A DNA stretch of 64,000 bases, from assembly GCA_017520545.1 (NCBI GenBank), contig JAFXFM010000004.1, positions 124,001-188,000 of the forward strand. Reading direction: 5' to 3'. Below are positions 54,596 through 62,800 of the stretch, in pieces. The stretch's first letter is position 1. Each line of letters opens with the position of its first letter. This stretch comes from Alistipes sp. GTDB taxonomy: Bacteria > Bacteroidota > Bacteroidia > Bacteroidales > Rikenellaceae. The notes under the pieces are model-generated. The model was not told the origin of the DNA. It saw only the letters and a program-made list of their open reading frames with translations, and made no database searches. The position numbers were made by a program, and so were the translations under genes.

Positions 54596-54634
54596 CTAAT
54601 GCTCTCAACTGCAACACATTACGCACCGAGAGCA
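54596..54634 (-). promoter_or_regulatory. Hairpin near rpoB in the rplL-rpoB gap
   Basis: ATGCTCTC and GAGAGCAT pair across about 18 nt. With the hairpin at 54696 it forms a structured stretch like the attenuator/RNase III region at this place in E. coli. The comparison is by position only. Confidence 0.5.
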
Positions 54635-54695
54635 TCAATATAGTCTTGGTATGGGCACAGCTCAGTATGGCACTCCCACTACTTAGACCCGAAAA

Positions 54696-54732
54696 GGTAT
54701 AGCGCTTACACTGCAGTCGTAAGCACTATACC
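54696..54732 (-). promoter_or_regulatory. Long hairpin after rplL
   Basis: GGTATAG.GCTTAC pairs with GTAAGC.CTATACC, with one opposed mismatch, around a 9-nt loop. No strong T-run follows, so it may be a partial terminator or processing site that lowers rpoB relative to rplL. Confidence 0.6.
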
Positions 54733-54766
54733 CGTTGTCTTAGGCGAGCTAAATAACTCCTCGGAA

Positions 54767-55144
54767 TTATTTCAACTCAACCTCAGCACCTGCCTCCTCA
54801 AGAGCGGCCTTGATCGACTCAGCCTCCTCCTTCGAAACACCCTCCTTAACAGCCTTAGGAGCTGCATCTACGAGAGCCTTAGCATCGCCAAGCGAAAGAC
54901 CTGCGAGGTCCTTAACAGCCTTGATTACGCCAAGCTTAGCCTGACCTGCGCTCTTCAAAATAACATCGAACGATGTCTTCTCAGCTGCAGCAGCCTCACC
55001 TGCAGCAGCAGGAGCAGCAGCAACTGCAACAGCTGCAGCAGCTGGCTCAATACCGTACTCCTCCTTGAGGATAGTAGCCAATTCGTTTACCTCTTTAACA
55101 GTCAAGTTTACCAACTCTTCTGCCAATACTTTTACATCTGCCAT
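54767..55144 (-). CDS. rplL: 50S ribosomal protein L7/L12
   Basis: The protein has 125 residues. It contains the N-terminal dimer region, an alanine-rich hinge ([20 protein letters not shown]), and the C-terminal domain that binds elongation factors ([20 protein letters not shown]). It forms the stalk with L10. Confidence 0.97.
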   Translation of the reverse strand: MADVKVLAEELVNLTVKEVNELATILKEEYGIEPAAAAVAVAAAPAAAGEAAAAEKTSFDVILKSAGQAKLGVIKAVKDLAGLSLGDAKALVDAAPKAVKEGVSKEEAESIKAALEEAGAEVELK

Positions 55145-55181
55145 AGTTGTAATTTTATTAAATTTTTGTTTTTAATTTTTC

Positions 55182-55706
55182 TTAATTGTTTCTTTCTTCG
55201 AGTGTCTTTACGATACCCGCAATCTTCTGTCCTGCGTTACCCTGCAATGCCGAAATAACGTTCTTTGCAGGCGACTGCAAGAGCGATACAATATCGCCAA
55301 TGAGTTCCTCGCGGCTCTTGATGGTGCAGAGTGCGTCCAACTGGTTATCGCCAACGTATACGCAACCCTCTACCGATGCTGCCTTCAATACCGGCTTGTC
55401 GCTCTTCTTGCGGAACTCCTTGATGAGGAGCGCCGGAGCCTTACCGGTGTTGGCAAACATAATAGATGTAGGACCCTGCAACACTTTGAGCAACTCAGCA
55501 TCTGCCAAATTCATCTTCTCGAGAGCCTTGCCGAGCAATGTGTTCTTAACGACAACCAACTTGATGTCGCTCTCGAAACACTTGCGACGCAACTGAGCTG
55601 TCTGCTCTGCGTTCAAAGCCTCGATGTCTGTGATGTAGAAGTGAGGATACTCACCAAGTTGAGCAGCGATATTCTCAATTACTAATGCTTTTTCTTCCTT
55701 AGTCAT
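55182..55706 (-). CDS. rplJ: 50S ribosomal protein L10
   Basis: The protein has 174 residues and anchors L7/L12 to the ribosome. MTKEEKALVIENIAAQLGEY and the FESDIKLVVVKNTLLGKALE segment are diagnostic. It lies 14 nt after rplA. Confidence 0.96.
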   Translation of the reverse strand: MTKEEKALVIENIAAQLGEYPHFYITDIEALNAEQTAQLRRKCFESDIKLVVVKNTLLGKALEKMNLADAELLKVLQGPTSIMFANTGKAPALLIKEFRKKSDKPVLKAASVEGCVYVGDNQLDALCTIKSREELIGDIVSLLQSPAKNVISALQGNAGQKIAGIVKTLEERNN

Positions 55707-55720
55707 CGTATATCCTCCCT

Positions 55721-56419
55721 TTATTTGGTTTCTACTGATTTAGGATCAATCTGCACGCCCGGACTCATTGTAGTCGAAAGATAGATACTACGTACATAAG
55801 TACCCTTCGCAGCAGATGGTTTTAACTTGATAATCATTCCCATCACCTCCTTAGCATTCTCCTCGATCTGCTCTGGAGTGAACGAAATTTTACCGATTGA
55901 GGTGTGGATAATACCGAACTTATCAACCTTGAAGTCGATCTTTCCGGCCTTAACCTCCGATACAGCTTTGCCGACCTCCATCGTAACGGTTCCGGTCTTA
56001 GGGTTTGGCATCAAGCCACGTGGACCGAGAATACGACCCAAAGCTCCTACCTTACCCATTACATTTGGAGTACAGATGATTACATCAACGTCGGTCCAAC
56101 CGCCCTTGATCTTCTCTACGTACTCATCAAGACCTACATAATCAGCGCCCGCTGCCTGTGCCTCTGCCTCCTTCTCCGGAGTACACAATACGAGAACTCG
56201 CACTGTCTTACCCGTTCCGTGTGGAAGAGTTACAACGCCACGAACCATCTGATTTGCCTTACGAGGGTCTACGCCCAAACGCACATCGATATCAACTGAA
56301 GCATCAAATTTCGTAAAGGTAATTTCCTTTAGAAGAGCAGCAGCCTCACCGAGTTTGTAAGCCTTGTTGGCCTCTACCTTTGCGTAGGCGATCTTTTGAT
56401 TTTTTGTCAATTTACTCAT
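55721..56419 (-). CDS. rplA: 50S ribosomal protein L1
   Basis: The protein has 232 residues. It forms the mobile L1 stalk and often represses its own operon. Diagnostic segments are [20 protein letters not shown] and [20 protein letters not shown]. Confidence 0.97.
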   Translation of the reverse strand: MSKLTKNQKIAYAKVEANKAYKLGEAAALLKEITFTKFDASVDIDVRLGVDPRKANQMVRGVVTLPHGTGKTVRVLVLCTPEKEAEAQAAGADYVGLDEYVEKIKGGWTDVDVIICTPNVMGKVGALGRILGPRGLMPNPKTGTVTMEVGKAVSEVKAGKIDFKVDKFGIIHTSIGKISFTPEQIEENAKEVMGMIIKLKPSAAKGTYVRSIYLSTTMSPGVQIDPKSVETK

Positions 56420-56433
56420 CTCTTTGTAACGAA

Positions 56434-56874
56434 TTACATGTTAGGAAATTCACCAACTACGCTGATACCCATACTACGCGCAGTACCGGCAACCATACGC
56501 ATTGCAGCCTCCAAGGTGAAGCAATTCAAGTCAGGCATCTTGTCCTTGGCAATCTCGGCTACCTGATCCCAAGTAACCTGTCCTACCTTGGAACGGTTCG
56601 GCTGTGCCGAGCCCGACTTAACCTTTGCAGCCTCTTTGAGCTGAACGGCTACTGGTGGCTGTTTTACGATGAAATCGAACGACTTATCGCTATAAACTGT
56701 GATGATGACTGGAAGCACCTTTCCCGCCTTGTCCTGGGTACGGGCGTTGAATTGCTTGCAGAAGTCCATAATGTTGACTCCCTTAGAACCCAAAGCCGGA
56801 CCTACCGGTGGAGAAGGGTTGGCAGCACCACCCTTAATCTGCAACTTAATAAATGCAGCAACCTCTTTTGCCAT
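56434..56874 (-). CDS. rplK: 50S ribosomal protein L11
   Basis: The protein has 146 residues. It binds the GTPase-associated centre with L10. [20 protein letters not shown] and [20 protein letters not shown] are diagnostic. Confidence 0.97.
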   Translation of the reverse strand: MAKEVAAFIKLQIKGGAANPSPPVGPALGSKGVNIMDFCKQFNARTQDKAGKVLPVIITVYSDKSFDFIVKQPPVAVQLKEAAKVKSGSAQPNRSKVGQVTWDQVAEIAKDKMPDLNCFTLEAAMRMVAGTARSMGISVVGEFPNM

Positions 56875-56889
56875 AGTTTTCCTTGGTTT

Positions 56890-57450
56890 TTATTCTTTTT
56901 CTACTTGTGTGAAGCTCAACTCCATAGGAGTCTTGCGTCCAAATATCTTCACAGAAACCACGAGCTTCCTTGCCTCGCTGTTGACACTCTCAATAGTACC
57001 TTGGAAGCTTGAGAATGGGCCGTCTGTAACCTTTACGACCTCGCCAACAACATAAGGAATCTCCTGTTCCTCGTCCATCTCGTTCATCTCATCTACTCGA
57101 CCAAGCATACGGCTTACCTCCTGTGGACGAAGGGCCATTGCGTTCATCTTGCGACCGTCCTCTCGGGTTTCGCCCAAGAAGCCGAGAACGTGAGGGATAT
57201 TGCGAATGATATATGGTATTTGTCCATCAAATATAGCCTCTACGAGTACATAACCCGGGTACGAAGGCTTCTCCTTCGACACCTTCTTGCCGTTACGAAT
57301 CGTAAAGACTTTCTCGGTCGGGATAAGGACCTGCGATATGTAGTCCTCGAGGTGCCCGCGGCGAATCTCACTCTCGAGATACTCCTTCACCTTATTCTCC
57401 TTGCCACCAATGGCGCGAACTACATACCACTGTTTTTGGTTTTCGCTCAT
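56890..57450 (-). CDS. nusG: Transcription termination/antitermination factor NusG
   Basis: The protein has 186 residues. The NGN domain opens with QWYVVRAIGGKENKVKEYLE, and the C-terminal KOW domain contains VVKVTDGPFSSFQGTIESVN. It couples RNA polymerase to Rho or to the ribosome. It lies between secE and rplK as usual. Confidence 0.96.
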   Translation of the reverse strand: MSENQKQWYVVRAIGGKENKVKEYLESEIRRGHLEDYISQVLIPTEKVFTIRNGKKVSKEKPSYPGYVLVEAIFDGQIPYIIRNIPHVLGFLGETREDGRKMNAMALRPQEVSRMLGRVDEMNEMDEEQEIPYVVGEVVKVTDGPFSSFQGTIESVNSEARKLVVSVKIFGRKTPMELSFTQVEKE

Positions 57451-57475
57451 AACTCTAATAACGATTACCTGTCAA

Positions 57476-57667
57476 TTACTGTAAATTTCCCAAGAAACTG
57501 TAAATCTTACCCATAATGCCATCGAACGATGTATCCATTACGAGTACGATCAATGCAAAAATCAACGACGCTACCATAACGAGTATCGCCGAGCTCTGCA
57601 ACGACGAGAAAGAAGGCCACGAAACCTTCTCTACGAGCTCCTTGTAAGAATCTTTAATGTATCCCAT
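57476..57667 (-). CDS. secE: Preprotein translocase subunit SecE
   Basis: The 63-residue protein has an amphipathic start (MGYIKDSYKELVEKVSWPSF) and a single membrane helix (SAILVMVASLIFALIVLVMD). It is the minimal one-helix form, and partners SecY. Confidence 0.95.
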   Translation of the reverse strand: MGYIKDSYKELVEKVSWPSFSSLQSSAILVMVASLIFALIVLVMDTSFDGIMGKIYSFLGNLQ

Positions 57668-57689
57668 TTTCTTCTCTTTTTCGTTTTCT

Positions 57690-57763
57690 TGGCAGGAGCA
57701 GAGAGATTCGAACTCCCATCAACGGTTTTGGAGACCGCTATTCTACCCTTGAACTATGCTCCT
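57690..57763 (-). tRNA. tRNA-Trp (anticodon CCA)
   Basis: The minus strand reads a cloverleaf starting AGGAGCATAG, with anticodon loop CTCCAAA and T-arm GGTTCGAATC-like sequence. The 3' CCA is encoded. It lies between tuf and secE, as in other Bacteroidota. Confidence 0.95.
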
Positions 57764-57769
57764 AAATAA

Positions 57770-57789
57770 GGGAGTGGCGAACCACTCCC
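57770..57789 (-). terminator. tuf terminator
   Basis: GGGAGTGG pairs with CCACTCCC around a GAA-type loop, and TTATTT follows on the minus strand. It lies between the tuf stop and tRNA-Trp. Confidence 0.75.
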
Positions 57790-57812
57790 GTGTATTTTGA
57801 GGTGTTCGAGAA

Positions 57813-58997
57813 TTACTCTACAACCTTCAATACCTGACCTGCACCCACTGTACGACCACCCTCACGGATTGCGAAACGAAGACCCTCGTTCAACGCAACT
57901 GGATAGATCAAAGTTACAGTGATAGTTACGTGGTCACCTGGCATAACCATATCTACACCCTCTGGCAACGCAACCTCACCGGTAACGTCCATTGTACGGA
58001 GGTAGAACTGAGGACGGTACTTGTTGTGGAATGGAGTGTGACGACCACCCTCTTCCTTCTTCAATACGTAAACCTCAGCGGTGAACTTGGTGTGAGGAGT
58101 AATCGAGCCCGGCTTAGCAACAACCATACCACGCTTAACATCCTTCTTGTCGATACCACGAAGCAAGAGACCTACGTTATCACCAGCCTCACCCTCATCG
58201 AGGAGCTTGCGGAACATCTCAACACCTGTACAAGTCGAAGTGAGCGACTTCTCACCCAAACCAACGATCTCAACTGGATCACCAACGTGGATGATACCTG
58301 TCTCGATACGACCGGTAACTACAGTACCACGACCTGTGATCGAGAATACGTCCTCAACAGGCATCAAGAATGGCTTCTCATTCTCACGCTGTGGGATTGG
58401 CACGTACTCATCAACAGCAGCCATCAACTCCATAATCTTCTCCTCCCAAGTTGGCTCGCCATTGAGACCACCGAGAGCAGAACCGCGGATGATTGGGCAC
58501 TCCTCATCGAAGTCGTACTTCGCCAAGAGGTCACGAACCTCCATCTCAACGAGGTCGAGCATCTCTGGATCGTCAACCATATCGCACTTGTTCAAGAATA
58601 CAACGATACGAGGAACGTTAACCTGCTTTGCGAGGAGAACGTGCTCGTTAGTCTGAGGCATAGGACCATCGGTAGCAGCAACTACGAGGATCGCACCGTC
58701 CATCTGCGCAGCACCGGTAACCATATTCTTCACATAGTCGGCGTGTCCTGGACAGTCAACGTGAGCATAGTGACGGTTTGCAGTCTGGTACTCAACGTGT
58801 GCAGTGTTGATGGTGATACCACGCTCCTTCTCCTCTGGTGCGTTGTCGATCGAATCGAAAGAACGCAACTCCGAAAGACCTGCCTTTGCAAGTACGGTGG
58901 TGATAGCAGCAGTAAGAGTAGTCTTACCGTGGTCTACGTGTCCGATAGTACCGATGTTTACGTGCGGTTTCGAACGCTCAAATTTTTCTTTTGCCAT
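57813..58997 (-). CDS. tuf: Elongation factor Tu
   Basis: The 394-residue GTPase delivers aminoacyl-tRNA to the ribosome. G-domain motifs are [21 protein letters not shown] and NKCDMVDD. Domains 2 and 3 are complete, and the protein ends [10 protein letters not shown]. It lies between tRNA-Gly and tRNA-Trp. Confidence 0.98.
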   Translation of the reverse strand: MAKEKFERSKPHVNIGTIGHVDHGKTTLTAAITTVLAKAGLSELRSFDSIDNAPEEKERGITINTAHVEYQTANRHYAHVDCPGHADYVKNMVTGAAQMDGAILVVAATDGPMPQTNEHVLLAKQVNVPRIVVFLNKCDMVDDPEMLDLVEMEVRDLLAKYDFDEECPIIRGSALGGLNGEPTWEEKIMELMAAVDEYVPIPQRENEKPFLMPVEDVFSITGRGTVVTGRIETGIIHVGDPVEIVGLGEKSLTSTCTGVEMFRKLLDEGEAGDNVGLLLRGIDKKDVKRGMVVAKPGSITPHTKFTAEVYVLKKEEGGRHTPFHNKYRPQFYLRTMDVTGEVALPEGVDMVMPGDHVTITVTLIYPVALNEGLRFAIREGGRTVGAGQVLKVVE

Positions 58998-59066
58998 AGC
59001 TTTTTTCTATTAATAGTTTATTAAAAAGTTTTACCTTTATATCGTTAAGTTTTTAAGGTTCTTATG

Positions 59067-59112
59067 CAGACGTAAGCAATGCCCCTTTGCGTGAAAGGTG
59101 CATTGCATTACG
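59067..59112 (-). promoter_or_regulatory. Long hairpin between tRNA-Gly and tuf
   Basis: ACGTAATGCAATGC.CCTTT pairs with AAAGG.GCATTGCTTACGT. It may separate the tRNA transcript from tuf or act as the tuf leader. Confidence 0.55.
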
Positions 59113-59123
59113 TTAAAACGAGA

Positions 59124-59195
59124 GCGGAAGACGAGGCTCAAACTCGCGACCCTTAGCTTGGAAGGCTAATGCTCTATCAACTGAGCTACTTCCGC
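59124..59195 (-). tRNA. tRNA-Gly (anticodon TCC)
   Basis: The minus strand begins GCGGAAGTAGCTCAGTTGAT. The anticodon loop CTTCCAA gives TCC, and the T-arm is GAGTTTGAGCCTC. No CCA is encoded. Confidence 0.95.
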
Positions 59196-59234
59196 ATTTT
59201 TGCTGTTGCGACATCTTTTCGCTCGGCTTATTTG

Positions 59235-59317
59235 TGGGAAGAGATGGATTCGAACCACCGAAGGTAAAAACCAGCAGATTTACAGTCTGCCCCATTTGGC
59301 CACTCTGGTATCTTCCC
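59235..59317 (-). tRNA. tRNA-Tyr (anticodon GTA)
   Basis: The minus strand begins GGGAAGATACCAGAGTGGCC. The anticodon stem-loop CAGACTGTAAATCTG gives GTA, and a long variable arm follows. It is 83 nt, class II. Confidence 0.95.
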
Positions 59318-59340
59318 GATGGATTGGTAATGAAAATTTG

Positions 59341-59414
59341 AGCCGATGGAGGGATTCGAACCCCCGACCAGCTGATTACAAATCAGCTGCTCTGGCCAAC
59401 TGAGCTACATCGGC
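59341..59414 (-). tRNA. tRNA-Thr (anticodon TGT)
   Basis: The minus strand begins GCCGATGTAGCTCAGTTGGC. The anticodon loop TTTGTAA gives TGT. It is the first gene of the tRNA-tuf cluster. Confidence 0.95.
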
Positions 59415-59596
59415 ATTATTTACCAACCGCGGTGCAAAGTAAGCGAAAAAAAATGAAACCGCAAAATTTTAGCGAAAATTTTTCTCGTTTCTCAAAGAAC
59501 GCTCGATTTTCCACACCCCCACCGACCGCCTTGTTGCAGCCACCTTGCGCCTACCCACAAACTGATGCGCCAACGGGTAAATCTCGAAAATCGGTG

Positions 59597-59604
59597 CAAA
59601 GATA
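59597..59604 (-). promoter_or_regulatory. Possible -7 box of the tRNA-tuf cluster
   Basis: The minus strand reads TATCTTTG then C. A second, imperfect box (TTACTTTG) lies nearer the tRNA at about 59429-59436. Either could start the tRNA transcript. Confidence 0.5.
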
Positions 59605-59742
59605 GAATAGTTTTATGAAAAATAAAACACTCGGGGCAAAAAATCTGCAAAAAGTTGGTGTTTTTTTTATTATTCGACCATACCTATTATATATAATAAG
59701 AAAAAAACATCGAAAACGCTTGCTATTTAAAATATAATGACT

Positions 59743-59750
59743 ACCTTTGC
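59743..59750 (+). promoter_or_regulatory. -7 box of the large surface lipoprotein
   Basis: TACCTTTG then C, about 120 nt upstream of the ATG at 59873. The intervening leader is AT-rich and contains three near-copies of TTTTTACACA. Confidence 0.65.
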
Positions 59751-59796
59751 ACACCTATAAATATATGTGCACACACGTAAGCACGCGTAGGACAGA

Positions 59797-59837
59797 TTTT
59801 TACACATTTTTTACACACTTATTTTTACACACTTTTA
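59797..59837 (+). repeat. TTTTTACACA repeats in the lipoprotein leader
   Basis: Three near-identical words, TTTTTACACA(C)(TT), start at about 59797, 59807 and 59822 and run up to 35 nt before the start codon. They could set translation or, by slippage, vary it. Confidence 0.5.
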
Positions 59838-59872
59838 TTAACTTTAATTTTAACCAAAAACCAAAAAAAACG

Positions 59873-62800
59873 ATGAAAAATTTGACAAAAATTTTCACGG
59901 CGGTTGTGGCGGGAATGTTCGCATTCTCTTGCGTTACAGACACAACCGAGGACCTCGGCATTCAGGTCGGAGGTCAAGGTGGTGTAACGGAACTCACCGT
60001 TTCGTTGGAGGCGAGTAGAACTCACCTCGGCGAGAAGGCGGGCGAACTTTACCCACTCTATTGGAGCGAGGGCGATGCTATTGCAGCAAATGGCGTAGCT
60101 TCGTACGCGCTCGAGGGTGTTGAGGAGAGCGCAAGCGCTTACTTCAAGTTCCCGCAGGAGGTTACTTATCCTCTCTGCGTTGTTTATCCTGCTTCGGCAG
60201 CAGCAACCGTTGAGGAGGGTGAGGGCGAAGGCGAGGTTACCGAGCCTGCTCCTGTTACCGCTTATCCGGTAAACTTCTTGGCTGAGCAGCCTTACACTGT
60301 TGGCACATTTGCTCCACAGGCAGCGCCAATGTACGGCTACGCAACCGAGGGCCTCAATGTTCAGCTTCAGCACCTCACCGGTGTTCTTCGCTTGGCTATC
60401 GCTGGTAATGGCGAGAAGGTAACCAGCATCGCAGTTCGTGCTCAGAAGGGCAAGATTGCTGGTGCTTACACCGTTGATTGCACTACTGGCGAGGTAACTC
60501 CAAACGCAGAGGCAGTAAGCACCTTGACCGTAACCTTTGCAGAGCCATTGGTACTCGGTGCAGAGGCTACTCCTGTTTATGTAGCTGTTCCTGCTGGACA
60601 GTACGGAACTTTCGTTATCACCGTAAACACCGAGGCTCACGAGAAGATGACCGTTAAGTTCGATAGCGACAAGAAGCCTATCAACGCAGGTACTGTTCGC
60701 GAGTTCTCCGCATTCACTTACGAGGCTAACACCAACGACTCGGAGGATACATTCATCATCGACAGCGAGGAGGCTCTTTTCGAGTTCGCAAAGATTGCTT
60801 CGGTATTCTACCCACGCACTAAGGCTGTCGTTACAGCAGACATCACCATCACCAAGCCTTGGACTCCAATCAAGGATTTCGGTGCATATGAGTTCGATGG
60901 TGGTCGCGAGGAAGGCTTCTCAATCAGTGGTTTGAACGCTCCTTTGTTCGAAACTACTGCTGCTTACATCCACAACTTGGAGTTGAAGGATGTAAACATC
61001 ACTATTACCGATCGTCTTCACTCGGGAGCTATTGCTTGCGACCTCTATGGAGACATCGACAACTGTAAGGCTACAGGTACTATCAACATCAACAACACCA
61101 CTTTCAACGGTACAGCTAGCAACAACTACGACGGTATTACTCACGGTGGTTTGGTAGGTTCACTCTACGATGCAGAAGCAACTAACTGTACTAACGACAT
61201 CGATATCACCGTTACCTCGTTGGTTGCCCCTGAGAAGTCTTTGAAGGGTACTGTCGGTGGTGTAATCGGTAGTGTTAACGGTACAGAGGGTTCGACTATC
61301 TCTGGCCTCATAAACGATGGTCATATTACCTACGTAGGTAAAACTCAGATAGCAAACGTTTATATTTCGGGTATTGTTGGTAAGAATGCTGATACCAATG
61401 GTCAGACTGACATCAAGTCTATCAACAGCTGTACAAACAACGGTAACCTCTCTACCTCTGAGGATAGTGAGAGTACAGCAAGCATTCTCCTTTGCGGTAT
61501 TACAGGTCGTTTGGATATTGGTGCAGATGTTGTTTGCGACAAGTTGGTAAACAATGGTGATTTGACCCACAACGGAACAGTTAAGGGTCTGTCTCTTGGT
61601 GGTCTTTTTGGCTATTCTAACAAAGTTTCGTTAACCAACAGTCAGAACACTGGTGATCTTACTGTTGCCGATGGAGCAACGGTTAGCGGTGATATTCTCC
61701 AAATCGCAGGTCTTTGTACACAAAAATTGACTGCCAACAAGTTGGAGACCTGCTCGAACAGCGGTAAGATCTATGTCGGTTCGAAGGCTACTGCAGGTAA
61801 AAGGTCTACTATCGCAGGTCTTGTTACAGATCAGACCACTATCGGTACTGTTAGCGATTGCCACAACACTGCTGCTATCGAGGTTAAGGATGCTACATTC
61901 GAGTCTTGGGTTATCATTGGTGGTTTGTTCGCAGGTAGTGATAATGCAACTACTATTGACACTTATAAGAACTGCTCGAACTCGGGTAACATCTCTGTTG
62001 CAAGCAACACTACAATTCCTAATTCGCTCCATATTGCGGGTTGTGGTGGTTACAGCTTGATTCTCAACACGTTGATGGATAATGTTGATAACACAGGTAA
62101 TATCACTGTTGGCGACAATATCGCACTCAATGGTTATCTTGCCATTGGTGGTATTGCTCGTTCTATCACCAACCACGGCGATGTTAAGAACTGTAACAAC
62201 AGCGGTGCAATTACAATTGGTAAGTGTAGCAACACTGCTACCGGTACCGGTGGTCGTTTGTATTTGGGTGGTCTGTTCTATCAGGCTTTGGGTGGTACTT
62301 TCACCAACTGCGTAAACGAGGCGACTGGCGATATCACCATTCATAGCGGCGATTGGGCATCACGCCACATTGTCGGTGGTTGGGCTTCATATTTCTCGTA
62401 CACCGCAACTAAGCTCACCACTCTCACAAACTGCGAGAACAAGGGTGATGTAATCGATGTTCCTGCTGAGGGTTGCACTATTGAGTCTTGCGAGATTGGT
62501 GGTTTCACCGGCGAGCCTTACTCAAACCTGGCTGCTGACGAGAATGGTGCTCAGCCTACTATTGTATTCAACACCTGTAAGAACTCGGGTAATGTAACCA
62601 TCGGTGGTAAGTGGACTACAAACCACAACCCAATGGTTGGTGGTTTCATTGGTGTAAACAACTACGATTGCATCGAGATGAACACTTGCGAGAACTCGGG
62701 TAATGTAACTGTTACTACTGTCGATACAGTTGCTCCTCGTGTTGGTGGTTTCGCAGGTCACGATACAAACAACGGTTGGTGGAATTTGAACAACTGTACA

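Noticed and set aside
57690-57763. An antisense or mobile-element reading at the tRNA-Trp
   Set aside because: The sequence folds as an intact tRNA with an encoded CCA. There are no integrase or attachment repeats nearby.
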